Source: MB1-2 sp046566065
GTDB lineage: Bacteria; Actinomycetota; CADDZG01; WHSQ01
Assembly (NCBI GenBank): GCA_046566065.1
Contig: JBKHXK010000005.1
Coordinates: 25,170-89,169, forward strand
DNA length: 64,000 nt
Direction: 5' to 3'
Part shown: piece after piece, positions 34,075-41,986 of the stretch
Layout: every line of letters starts with the position of its first letter
Numbering within the stretch: position 1 is the first letter of the stretch
Notes under the pieces: model-generated
What the model was told of the DNA's origin: nothing
What the model saw: only the letters and a program-made list of their open reading frames with translations
The model's database searches: none
Made by a program: the position numbers and the translations under genes

Positions 34075-35325
34075 TCAACCGACGGGCTCGTGAGGTTCGA
34101 CCGGTTCGGCCTCTGTGGTCGCGCTCCGGCGGGCCGGCGGCTCCCCTGAGAGGCGAAGCGCGAAGAACAGCACGATCAGCGCCGGGATAGCGCCCACGAG
34201 ATAGGCGCCTTCGTACCCGAACGAGCTTTCGGCCACGGCTCCGAGAAGGGTCGGTGCGATGAGATAGCCGAGGTCGCCCGTCATCTGATTGACGCCGACC
34301 GCGGCCCCGGAGCCTCCCTCGGGGATCGCGTCGGCCATCAGGCCACCGGCCGCGGTGCCCCCCGCGGCCACGCCGGCCCCGATCAGCATCATCAGCGGGA
34401 AGAAGGCGAAGGGGACGCTTTCGATCTGGCCCATCAGGAAGGTCGCCAGAGCCGTTACCGCGAGGCTGGGCACCAGCACGGAGCGGCGGCCGTACAGGTC
34501 CGACGCACGCCCGGCTACCCAGAGGATCAGGACCTCACCGATCGAGAGCATCGCGATGGCGGCGCCGATCTGATCCGTGGACAGCTCCAGTCGGTTCTTC
34601 GCATAGACGACCCCGACGATCTGGCTCGGCCCCGAGATCGTCCACCAGCCGACGAAGGTCGCGAGCAGAGCGACGACGTAACGCAGATCCTTGAGCAAGG
34701 GCCGGGCGGCGCGGAGAGATTCGAGCGGCGACTTCCGCTCGCGCCTGAACAACGCTTCTTCTCCGCCCATGACTACGTAGGCGATGACGGTCGCGACCAG
34801 CAGGCCGGTCGCGTAGAAGTGGAAGGGGGCCGCGACACCGAAACGCGCGGCCGCGATGCCGCCGAGCAAGGGCCCCGCCGCGATCCCGACCAGGAAGGAT
34901 GAGCGGAAGGCCCCCGTCGCGCGGCCCATGGCCTCGGGCTCGATGATCCGCAGGATCCGGTTCATCAGGCCGGCGATGAACAGCGCCGAACCGGCCCCAC
35001 CGAACCCGCGCGCCAGCACCAGCTGAGTGAACGTCGTCGAGAACCCGGCCGCGTAGGAGGACGCGGCCACGACCAGCAGCCCCGTCATCGTCGAGGCGCG
35101 TTCGCCGAAGCGATCCACGACGAGTCCGCCGACCAGGCCGAACGAGAACCTCGTCAGCCCGAAGACAAGTTGGACCAGTCCGATGGCGGCGAGACCGACG
35201 CCGAAGGATTCGGCGAGCAAGGGCAGGACGGGGATGACCATGCCGAAGCCGAGCGCGACCGTGATCGATATCGCGAGGAGCTTGCGGAACTCGGGCCGCT
35301 TGAGCGGTGAGAGGACTTCGTTCAG
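34075..35325 (-). CDS. MFS transporter, probably translated from a CTG start
   Basis: Major facilitator with the loop-2 motif GGLVVDRFGERAS and its second-half counterpart GRASDLYGRRS. From the first ATG (35241) the protein would be 388 residues and lack most of helix 1. The frame stays open upstream and encodes RPEFRKLLAISITVALGFG, a normal first helix, but contains no ATG, GTG or TTG. A CTG at 35325 overlaps the TGA stop of the epimerase gene as CTGA, matching the ATGA/GTGA/TTGA coupling used around it. That gives 416 residues and 12 helices. Substrate unknown; drug- or metabolite-efflux type. Confidence 0.8.
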   Translation of the reverse strand: MNEVLSPLKRPEFRKLLAISITVALGFGMVIPVLPLLAESFGVGLAAIGLVQLVFGLTRFSFGLVGGLVVDRFGERASTMTGLLVVAASSYAAGFSTTFTQLVLARGFGGAGSALFIAGLMNRILRIIEPEAMGRATGAFRSSFLVGIAAGPLLGGIAAARFGVAAPFHFYATGLLVATVIAYVVMGGEEALFRRERKSPLESLRAARPLLKDLRYVVALLATFVGWWTISGPSQIVGVVYAKNRLELSTDQIGAAIAMLSIGEVLILWVAGRASDLYGRRSVLVPSLAVTALATFLMGQIESVPFAFFPLMMLIGAGVAAGGTAAGGLMADAIPEGGSGAAVGVNQMTGDLGYLIAPTLLGAVAESSFGYEGAYLVGAIPALIVLFFALRLSGEPPARRSATTEAEPVEPHEPVG

Positions 35326-35732
35326 TGGTCGGCGGGTTTCTGGATCAGCTCGACCAGCAATCCGTGGTTCCCCTTGGGGTGCACGAAGGCGACCATGTGC
35401 CCGCGGCCTCCTTTGCGAGGAGCTTCATCGATCAACGGAACACCTTGCTCCTTGAGCTGGGCCAGCGCGCCCTCGAGGTCGTCGACCTCGTAGGCGATGT
35501 GATGGAGACCCTCGCCCCGCTTGGCGAGGAACTTCCCGACGGTGGTGTCCGGGCCGGTGGCTCCGAGAAGCTGGAGGTAGGACTCGCCGAGGGGAAGCAT
35601 GGCTTCCTCCACGCCCTGGTCCTCGACCCGCTCCCGATGCTCGACCGTGAGGCCCCAGGTCTTCGAGTAATGCTCGACCGCAGCGTCAAGGTCGGCGACG
35701 GCCAGTGCGACGTGCTCGATCTTGTTCAACAT
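35322..35732 (-). CDS. mce: Methylmalonyl-CoA (ethylmalonyl-CoA) epimerase
   Basis: 136-residue vicinal-oxygen-chelate protein. Metal-binding candidates are the His in IEHVALAV, the His in GLHHIAYEVDD and the Glu in LLVELIQ, the usual three-ligand pattern. EEAMLPLGESYLQLL and FVHPKGNHG are methylmalonyl-CoA epimerase landmarks. It would interconvert the 2R and 2S forms of methylmalonyl-CoA and possibly ethylmalonyl-CoA, linking carboxylase and mutase steps encoded nearby. AGGA eight bases before the ATG decides the start; a second ATG three codons upstream lacks a good site. Overlaps the MFS gene by four bases if CTG is used. Confidence 0.88.
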   Translation of the reverse strand: MLNKIEHVALAVADLDAAVEHYSKTWGLTVEHRERVEDQGVEEAMLPLGESYLQLLGATGPDTTVGKFLAKRGEGLHHIAYEVDDLEGALAQLKEQGVPLIDEAPRKGGRGHMVAFVHPKGNHGLLVELIQKPADH

Positions 35733-35761
35733 GCCCGGCATCCTAAGAGCCACGCGGACCC

Positions 35762-36541
35762 TTAGATGTCGGTGAAGTCGCCGTGGCGGCCCTTGCCGGA
35801 GGCGAAGCGCTCGGCCCCGGTCTGGGTCTCTCCGGTCGCGGCCGCTACGATCCCCCAGGTGAACTCCTGAGCCATCGCCTCGTCCAGGGTCAGCCCCCAC
35901 TGCGCGAACACGGACCGTCGGTCGGCGCGCATGACCGCTTGCGGGAAGCGCGCTACGTCTTCGGCGAGCGCGACTGCCTCTTCCAGGGCGCGGCCGGGCT
36001 CGACGACCCGATTCACCAGACCCATCTCGTACGCCTCGCTCCCGTCGACGGGGCGGCCGGTGAGGATCATGTCCAGAGCCCGGCTTTGGCCGATCAGCCG
36101 TGGTAGACGGACGGTGCCTCCGTCGACGAGTGGCACGCCCCACCGCCGGTCGTAGAACCCGAAGGTGGCGTCACGCGCCGCGACGCGGAGGTCGCACCAG
36201 AGCAGGAGCTCCATCCCGCCAGCCACCGCGTGCCCTTCGATCGCCGCGATAACGGGTTTGTCCAGAGCCATCCGCGTCGGTCCCATCGGACCGTCACCGG
36301 TCGGGTCGATGCGGTTAGCGCGGCCCGGATCGTCCGCTAACGCTTTCAGGTCGGCGCCAGCACAGAAGGTGCCCGCGCTTCCCGTCAAAACGGCAACCAG
36401 TTGCGAGTCGTCTTCTTCGAAGCGCCTGAAGGCGTCGCTGAGACCCTGCGCGGTGGGACCGTCGACGGCGTTGCGTACCTCGGGCCGGTCGATCGTGACG
36501 ATCGTGACCGGCCCTCGCTGCTCCGTAAGGACTCCCGCCAA
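35762..36541 (-). CDS. Crotonase/enoyl-CoA hydratase family protein with altered catalytic residues
   Basis: 259-residue crotonase fold: TIDRPEVRNAVDG, the oxyanion-hole segments SAGTFCAGADLKAL and IEGHAVAGGMELLLWCD, and RRWGVPLVDGGTVRLPRLIG. At the two positions where classical enoyl-CoA hydratases have catalytic Glu (FGQPE and AMEMVLTG in the rat enzyme) this protein has Asp (FGFYD and ALDMILTG). Hydratase activity is therefore uncertain; an isomerase-, hydrolase- or specialised-lyase role is possible. The TTG start is preceded only by AGAGG. It lies in an epimerase-containing minus-strand run. The fold is certain, the reaction is not. Confidence 0.85.
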   Translation of the reverse strand: MAGVLTEQRGPVTIVTIDRPEVRNAVDGPTAQGLSDAFRRFEEDDSQLVAVLTGSAGTFCAGADLKALADDPGRANRIDPTGDGPMGPTRMALDKPVIAAIEGHAVAGGMELLLWCDLRVAARDATFGFYDRRWGVPLVDGGTVRLPRLIGQSRALDMILTGRPVDGSEAYEMGLVNRVVEPGRALEEAVALAEDVARFPQAVMRADRRSVFAQWGLTLDEAMAQEFTWGIVAAATGETQTGAERFASGKGRHGDFTDI

Positions 36542-36544
36542 CCT

Positions 36545-36850
36545 CTAGCCCATCTCTCCCAGCTCGAGGCGCGACTCGCAAATGAGGGGCTCGAAGCTCT
36601 CGATCAACTCCTGCATCCCGGCGACATGACGTTCGAAATCGGGACTCGTTCGGAAGGCCACGATCTGATCCGCGCTCTCCCACGAGCCGAAGCTGTAGAA
36701 GTTCGTCGGGGAATCCCCGTCCTGGAGCAAGCGGATCCCGGTCGCTCCCCGCTCCATGGCAGCTGCGGCGAAGTCCTGCCACAGGGCTACGAATCCGTCC
36801 TCTCGCCCCTCTTTGACCTTCCACCGGCCGTGCGTGTACGGGACTCCCAC
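36545..36850 (-). CDS. ABM-type (antibiotic biosynthesis monooxygenase-like) small protein
   Basis: 101 residues with a single ferredoxin-like ABM fold: HGRWKVKEGREDGFVALWQDFA, then RLLQDGDSPTNFYSFGSWES and the closing helix FRTSPDFERHVAGMQELIESF. Such proteins act as cofactor-free oxygenases, heme-degrading enzymes or accessory dimers. A strong AGGAGG lies six bases before the GTG. It ends three bases before the TTG of the crotonase gene, so the two are probably coupled. Diverges from the thiolase gene over 77 bases. Function in this strain unknown. Confidence 0.8.
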   Translation of the reverse strand: MGVPYTHGRWKVKEGREDGFVALWQDFAAAAMERGATGIRLLQDGDSPTNFYSFGSWESADQIVAFRTSPDFERHVAGMQELIESFEPLICESRLELGEMG

Positions 36851-36927
36851 CGGTCACCTCCTGCTCGAGCGCGTCTAGCTCGTACAATCTTGAGTCTTAC
36901 CGATACCGCTCCGAAAGGGGTCTCCCA

Positions 36928-38121
36928 GTGGCACATTCCGTCGTCGTTTCCGCAGCACGAACCGCGATCGGCAAGTTCGGAGGAACCCTCGCCGGCATCC
37001 CCGCGGTTGACCTTGGGGGCCGCGCCATCGAGGGAGCCCTCGAGCGCGCCGGCATCTCCGGAGACCAGGTGGACTACGTGATCATGGGCCAGGTCCTCCA
37101 GGCTGGAGCGGGTCAGATCACCGCGCGCCAGGCCGCGATCAAGGGCGGCATCCCGGACTCCGTTCCGGCCATCACTATCAACAAGGTGTGTCTGTCGGGT
37201 CTGAACGCGATCGCGATCGCCGACCAGATGATCCGGGCCGGAGATGCTTCGGTGGTCGTTGCCGGAGGCATGGAGTCGATGGACCAGGCTCCCTACCTGC
37301 TCCCCAAGGCCCGCACCGGTTACAGGATGGGCGACGGCAAGCTGGTCGACTCGATGATCTTCGACGGTCTGTGGGACGCCTTCACCGACAAGCACATGGG
37401 CGCGCAGTCCGAGGACGTGAACACGGAGTTCAAGATCACACGCGAAGAGCAAGACGCCTGGTCTCTCCGTTCGCACCAGCGTGCCTCGGCGGCGATCGAG
37501 GAAGGTCGCTTCAAAGAAGAGATCGTTCCCTTCGAGGTCCCGCAGCGCAAGGGCGATCCGATCGTGTTCGACACCGACGAAGGTGTGCGCGCTGAGACCA
37601 CCGCGGAATCGCTCGCGAAGCTCAGGACCGCCTTCAACAAGGAAGGCACGATCACCGCCGGCAACGCCTCGCAGGTCTCGGATGGAGGCGCGGCCGTGAT
37701 CGTCATGAGCGCCGAGCGCGCTCAGGAGCTCGGCGTCACGCCGATCGCCGAGATCGTCGCGCACGGGATGTCGGCAGAGAAGCCCCCGTACCTCCACACC
37801 GTCCCGGCCCTCGCAGCGCAGGCCGCTCTCAAGAAGGCCGGTCTGTCGATCGGGGACATCGACCTCGTCGAGATCAACGAGGCCTTCGCCGCGGTCGCCC
37901 TGCACTCCACCCGGATGCTGTTCAACGGTGACGCCGACGCAGAGGAGAAGGTCAACGTGAACGGGGGAGCGGTGGCGCTGGGTCATCCGATCGGCTGCAC
38001 GGGAGCTCGCCTCACCGTCACGCTGCTGCACGAGCTGAAGCGCCGCGGCGGCGGTACCGGCATCGCCACGCTGTGCGGCGGCGGCGGCCAGGGCGACGCC
38101 ATCATCTACCGCACCCTCTAA
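36928..38121 (+). CDS. Acetyl-CoA C-acetyltransferase (thiolase)
   Basis: 397 residues, biosynthetic-type thiolase condensing two acetyl-CoA to acetoacetyl-CoA. Nucleophile Cys88 is in INKVCLSGLNAI. EINEAFAAVAL, NGGAVALGHPIGCTGAR (His353) and LCGGGGQGDA (Cys383) complete the active site. The GTG start has GAAAGGGG upstream. With the 3-hydroxyacyl-CoA dehydrogenase at 27.5 kb and Ccr at 39 kb it would supply the C4 unit of the ethylmalonyl-CoA pathway. Followed by a long structured gap, so it probably ends its own transcript. Confidence 0.93.
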   Translation: MAHSVVVSAARTAIGKFGGTLAGIPAVDLGGRAIEGALERAGISGDQVDYVIMGQVLQAGAGQITARQAAIKGGIPDSVPAITINKVCLSGLNAIAIADQMIRAGDASVVVAGGMESMDQAPYLLPKARTGYRMGDGKLVDSMIFDGLWDAFTDKHMGAQSEDVNTEFKITREEQDAWSLRSHQRASAAIEEGRFKEEIVPFEVPQRKGDPIVFDTDEGVRAETTAESLAKLRTAFNKEGTITAGNASQVSDGGAAVIVMSAERAQELGVTPIAEIVAHGMSAEKPPYLHTVPALAAQAALKKAGLSIGDIDLVEINEAFAAVALHSTRMLFNGDADAEEKVNVNGGAVALGHPIGCTGARLTVTLLHELKRRGGGTGIATLCGGGGQGDAIIYRTL

Positions 38122-38142
38122 GAGAGCGCAGGCGGCGCGAAC

Positions 38143-38160
38143 CCGTCGGCGAGCCGACGG
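38143..38160 (+). repeat. Short-loop hairpin after the thiolase gene
   Basis: CCGTCGGC-GA-GCCGACGG is a perfect eight-pair arm set with a two-base centre, 22 bases past the thiolase stop. No U-tract follows; possible terminator or processing stem. Confidence 0.5.
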
Positions 38161-38162
38161 CC

Positions 38163-38215
38163 CTGAGTCGCATGTCGCTCGATAGCTGGACGAGCGCTGG
38201 CGACATGCGACTCAG
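38163..38215 (+). repeat. 16-bp perfect inverted repeat in the 238-base intergenic gap
   Basis: CTGAGTCGCATGTCGC (38163-38178) and GCGACATGCGACTCAG (38200-38215) are perfect complements around a 21-base loop. It directly follows the smaller hairpin. The rest of the gap (to 38359) holds only a weak GACCC/GGGTC stem and the ribosome site of the next gene. Confidence 0.6.
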
Positions 38216-38359
38216 CGAGCAGGCAGCGCGCCGTTCAGGCGCCCGCCTGTGTCCTGAGGCGAGTCGATGGGCCCGCCGCCGGAGCGACCCGAAGGGTCCT
38301 GGATTCGGGCGCGTCTGCGCGGTTCACTTCCCTTAGGAGTTCTAGGGGAGGAGGGCGTC

Positions 38360-39052
38360 GTGTTCGATCGTTCGGTGCTGCGTTGGGGAGGGCTCGCTGG
38401 GATGGTCGGTGCCGCGGTCGGCTCCGTGGCGAACCTGATGCATCCGCGGGGCGATGAAGTCGCTTCCGCTCAGGGCATCGTTGAGATGGCGGCCGGGAGC
38501 GACATCTGGATACTCGACCACTATCTGATCGCCTGGTCGATCGCTCTCGGGGGCTTCGGCCTCATCGCCCTTGCGAAGTCGCTCGCGCAGGAGCCGGCGC
38601 GTTCGTGGGGGTCGATCGCCATCGCTTTCACCATCGGTTCCGTGGTGGTCGGTTACCTGCTGGCTGCCATCGATGGAACGGCATTGAAGGACGCAGCGGA
38701 CAACGGAGGGCCGGAGGCCCTCGCCGTTGCCCAGGTATCTGCGGGGCTCTTCACCGCGATGATGGGATCGCTGTTCGGTGTCGCGCCGATACTGATCGGG
38801 ATCGCGCTGCTCTCGACGAGTCAGTACCCGAAGTGGCTGGGCACCCTCGCCGTCGCCTCGGGCGCCGTCGGAGTGTTCACGAGTTCGTACCAATACCTCG
38901 TCGGTTACGAACCGGTCGTGGGCAACTACCTGTTCACGTTGGGATCGTTCGGTACGACGATCGTTCTGTTCGCGGGCGGGTGGTTCCTATGGAAGGGCGA
39001 GTACGCGGGCGTCGCGAACGAGCCGATCGCAGGAGGCCGTCCCGTTATCTAG
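38360..39052 (+). CDS. Polytopic membrane protein of unknown function
   Basis: 230 residues with about six hydrophobic helices (GGLAGMVGAAVGSVANLM, IAWSIALGGFGLIALA, SIAIAFTIGSVVVGYLLAA, then three more). An HPRGDE loop follows the first and ILDHYLIAW precedes the second. No enzyme motif or known family is recognised. GGGGAGGAGGG five bases before the GTG sets the start. Its TAG stop overlaps that of ccr on the other strand as CTAG. Transcribed away from the thiolase gene with a structured leader of over 200 bases. Confidence 0.75.
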   Translation: MFDRSVLRWGGLAGMVGAAVGSVANLMHPRGDEVASAQGIVEMAAGSDIWILDHYLIAWSIALGGFGLIALAKSLAQEPARSWGSIAIAFTIGSVVVGYLLAAIDGTALKDAADNGGPEALAVAQVSAGLFTAMMGSLFGVAPILIGIALLSTSQYPKWLGTLAVASGAVGVFTSSYQYLVGYEPVVGNYLFTLGSFGTTIVLFAGGWFLWKGEYAGVANEPIAGGRPVI

Positions 39053-40395
39053 TCGCTGAAGCGGCGGAACAGATCGATCTTGTCCTTGTGCTTCTCCCGT
39101 AACTCGGGATCGCTGACACCCATCCCGTCCTCGGGAGCGAGCACTCGGATGCCGATCTTCCCTTTGTGCAGGTTGTGGTGGACCTGGTACGCGGCTTCTC
39201 CCGTCTCCGACAGCGGATAGGTCTTCGACAGGATCGGGTGGATCATGCCGAGGGCCGCGAGCCGGTTCGACTCCCACGCCTCTTTGTAGTTGGCGAAGTG
39301 CGAACCGATGATCGACTTGAGCATCATCCATAGGTAACGGTTGTCGTAGACGTGCTCGTACCCGGATGTCGACGCGCAGGTCACAACCTTGCCTCCCCGC
39401 TTCACGACGAACACACTGGCCCCGAAGGTTTGCTTGCCGGGGTGCTCGAAGACGATGTCGGGGTCTTCGCCGACCATCGACCGGATCTGCTTGCCGAAGC
39501 GACGGAACTCCTTCTGGTCCTGTTGTCCGTCCTTCCAGAACTGGTAGCCCTCGGCCTTGCGATCGATCACGTGCTCGACGCCGATCTCGTGCAGTAGCTC
39601 CACCTTCTCGGGGGATGAGACGACCCCGACGGGGATCCCGCCGCCGTTCAACACGTACTGACATGCGAAGCCTCCGAGGCCACCCGTGGCCCCCCAGATC
39701 AACACCACATCGCCCTGCTTCATGTTGGCGCCGTTAGGAGAAACCAGCATCCGGTAAGACGTGGAGGAGACGAGGCCGAGACAGGCGGCCTCTTCCCAGG
39801 TCAGGTGCTTGGGCTTCGGCATGAGCTGGTTGGCCTTGACCATCGAGATCTCGGCCAGGCTTCCGAAGTTGGTCTCGAAGCCCCAGATGCGCTGACGCGG
39901 ATCCATCATCGAGTCGTCGTGGCCCCCGGGGGATTCCATGTCCACGTAGTTGCAGTGAACGGTGACCTCGTCGCCCGGCTTCCACTGGGTGACTCCGGGG
40001 CCCGTCTTCAGCACGACCCCCGCCGCGTCCGAACCGACGATGTGATAGTCGAGGTTGTGCCGGGCCCCCAGCTCACCTTCACGCCCGAACTTCTCCAGGA
40101 ACGCGAACGTCGAGACCGGTTCGAAGATCGAGGTCCAAACGGTGTTGAAGTTGACAGCAGACGCCATCACGGCGATCAGGCACTCGTTCGGCCCGAGGGG
40201 AGGCAGCGGGACCTCGTCGACGTGAAGGGCCTTACGGGGGTCCTTCTCCTCTGACGGGATCCCTTCGAACATGTCTTGCTGATCCTTGCGGGTGAAGGCG
40301 GCAACGATGCTCTCGGGCAACTTGAGGGAGCCGATCTCTTCGGCTCCGGCTCCATTAACGATGGCGTCGCGGATCTGGGCGATGTCTCCGGCCAC
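39049..40395 (-). CDS. ccr: Crotonyl-CoA carboxylase/reductase
   Basis: 448 residues of the medium-chain dehydrogenase superfamily. Ccr carries out NADPH-dependent reductive carboxylation of crotonyl-CoA to ethylmalonyl-CoA. Residues reported to hold CO2 in the family are seen: Asn82 in SAVNFNTVW, Phe173-Glu174 in WGFETNFG and the His in IIGSHFANYKEAWE. The NADPH motif is WGATGGLGGFA. The N-terminal extension and length are normal for Ccr and unlike simple quinone reductases. GTG start after AAGGAGGAG. With meaA and mce this gives crotonyl-CoA to methylsuccinyl-CoA; the window lacks mesaconyl-CoA hydratase and methylsuccinyl-CoA dehydrogenase. Confidence 0.94.
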   Translation of the reverse strand: MAGDIAQIRDAIVNGAGAEEIGSLKLPESIVAAFTRKDQQDMFEGIPSEEKDPRKALHVDEVPLPPLGPNECLIAVMASAVNFNTVWTSIFEPVSTFAFLEKFGREGELGARHNLDYHIVGSDAAGVVLKTGPGVTQWKPGDEVTVHCNYVDMESPGGHDDSMMDPRQRIWGFETNFGSLAEISMVKANQLMPKPKHLTWEEAACLGLVSSTSYRMLVSPNGANMKQGDVVLIWGATGGLGGFACQYVLNGGGIPVGVVSSPEKVELLHEIGVEHVIDRKAEGYQFWKDGQQDQKEFRRFGKQIRSMVGEDPDIVFEHPGKQTFGASVFVVKRGGKVVTCASTSGYEHVYDNRYLWMMLKSIIGSHFANYKEAWESNRLAALGMIHPILSKTYPLSETGEAAYQVHHNLHKGKIGIRVLAPEDGMGVSDPELREKHKDKIDLFRRFSD

Positions 40396-40496
40396 GGGGC
40401 TCCTCCTTGGTTTCCTTTAGGCGGGGGAGCCTACCCAAAGGCCTCAGCAGGGTTCCAGAAGCGCCGATATTGAAGAGAAAGCAGGAGGATGGGGTC

Positions 40497-41960
40497 GTGC
40501 TGAAGAGGCTGCTCGGGCTGTTGCTGTGCGCGGGCTTGCTCGCGCCGCTCACGAGCTCCGCCTCACCCGTCAGGACCCAGTTCGTCTGCTTCGGCGAGGC
40601 CACGAAGCTCTGGAAGCCGGATCGTCGGGGCGTCGTCCGCGGCTCCGAGCGGGCGGATGTGATCGTCGTGAAGGAGCGGGACGTGGTCGTCCTGGGCCGG
40701 GGCGGCAACGACAGGATCTGCACGGTGCGGAAGGCGTACGTGGCGGGTGGGGCCGGCCACGATTCGATATCGACCTTCAGAGGCAAGGATCGCGTCGATG
40801 GGGGGCCCGGCAGGGATTACCTGAACGGTGGCCCCGACTCCGACCGCCTCTACGGTGGCTACGGAGCCTCCGACACCTTGGTCGGCGGAGCCGGAGACGA
40901 CCTCTTGGACGGCGGCGACGGGGAGTCCGCAGACGATTTCCTCTTCGGCGGCTCCGGTGATGACGACCTCCTCGGAGGCGAGGGCGCCGATCTGTTGCTC
41001 GGCGGGGAGGGAGCGGACCTGATCGACGGCGGCTCGGGTCCATCCGACACCGTCAACTTCGTCTTCGAAGACCTAGGCGTAGCGGTCGACCTCTCGAGGG
41101 TGGGCGAGGCGCTCGCCACGGGGGATGCGCTCTACGGCATCGAGAACGTACGCGGCTCGGACCTCGCCGACACGATCACAGGCTCGGTCGCGGCCAACGC
41201 GCTGTGGGGCGGCGACGGTGACGACGTGATCCAAGCGTCGTCCGGTTCCGACGTGGTGGATGGCGGGGCCGGCGCGGACGCGCTCGATGGGGGAGACGAA
41301 CGTGATGTGTTGTCGTTCCTGGATTCTTCCGCGGGGGTCACGGTCGATCTCGAGACTGGAGCGACCTCGAACGGCGACGGGTTGCTCGGCTTCGAGGACA
41401 TCCGCGGCTCGGCGCACGACGATCAGCTGTCCGGCGACGCAGGCGCCAACGACCTTTCGGGCTCTCGCGGAGCGGACCAGCTATTCGGACTCGATGGCGA
41501 CGACACCTTGTCGAGCGGGGGTGGGGACGCAGGAGAAGGCAACGACACCTGCTTCGAGGTCGAGGGTGAGATCGCCAGCTGCGAGGTGCCGGTCCCGGTG
41601 GCCCCGATGCGTCGCTCGATCATCACGTCGCCTCTGCAGGCCTCGACGGTTGATATCGAGGCCTTCACCGAGATCACCGGTCTGGGCTTTGCGGGTCAGG
41701 TCGCGCTTCGGCGACTCAGCGGCTCCGGCTGCTATTGGTGGCACGCGCGACTCGCTCACATGGAGGCAGGCCACTGCGGGCGAGCTTTCTGGAACGACGC
41801 GAAGCTCGACGACAACGGATCCTGGTCCAAACGGATCCCGCAGCCGGCGCAACTCTTGAACGCCGGGCACTACGAGGTGTGGTCGCGGATCGTGACCCGA
41901 GACTTCACCGAGAGGGAGTTCCAAGCTCCCTACAACCTGGTGCAGTTCCGCCTGCGCTAA
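40497..41960 (+). CDS. Secreted RTX-like calcium-binding repeat protein
   Basis: 487 residues. A signal peptide (VLKRLLGLLLCAGLLAPLTSSAS) is followed by many nonapeptide-type repeats: GGAGDDLLDGGDG, GGSGDDDLLGGEG, GGEGADLIDGG, and later GLDGDDTLSSGGG. In such repeats Asp and Gly bind calcium in a parallel beta roll. The repeats are interrupted by VAVDLSRVGEAL- and VTVDLETGATSNG-type segments typical of RTX surface proteins. The last about 125 residues (from MRRSIITSPL) form a separate Cys- and Trp-containing domain. Unlike Gram-negative RTX proteins it has a Sec signal and no type I secretion genes nearby. AGGAGG eight bases before the GTG. Confidence 0.85.
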   Translation: MLKRLLGLLLCAGLLAPLTSSASPVRTQFVCFGEATKLWKPDRRGVVRGSERADVIVVKERDVVVLGRGGNDRICTVRKAYVAGGAGHDSISTFRGKDRVDGGPGRDYLNGGPDSDRLYGGYGASDTLVGGAGDDLLDGGDGESADDFLFGGSGDDDLLGGEGADLLLGGEGADLIDGGSGPSDTVNFVFEDLGVAVDLSRVGEALATGDALYGIENVRGSDLADTITGSVAANALWGGDGDDVIQASSGSDVVDGGAGADALDGGDERDVLSFLDSSAGVTVDLETGATSNGDGLLGFEDIRGSAHDDQLSGDAGANDLSGSRGADQLFGLDGDDTLSSGGGDAGEGNDTCFEVEGEIASCEVPVPVAPMRRSIITSPLQASTVDIEAFTEITGLGFAGQVALRRLSGSGCYWWHARLAHMEAGHCGRAFWNDAKLDDNGSWSKRIPQPAQLLNAGHYEVWSRIVTRDFTEREFQAPYNLVQFRLR

Positions 41961-41986
41961 CCCCGCGGCTGTTACACCTAGAAACC

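Noticed and set aside
36883..36888. TACAAT as -10 box of the thiolase gene
   Set aside because: No acceptable -35 hexamer at 16-18 bases upstream; the match alone is too weak.
25384..40395. Polyketide extender-unit supply (ethylmalonyl-CoA) for a nearby biosynthetic cluster
   Set aside because: No polyketide synthase or tailoring genes are in the window; a primary-metabolic role is simpler.
40497..41960. RTX toxin
   Set aside because: Signal peptide of Sec type, no acyltransferase or type I secretion genes and no pore-forming segment; a calcium-binding surface protein is more likely.
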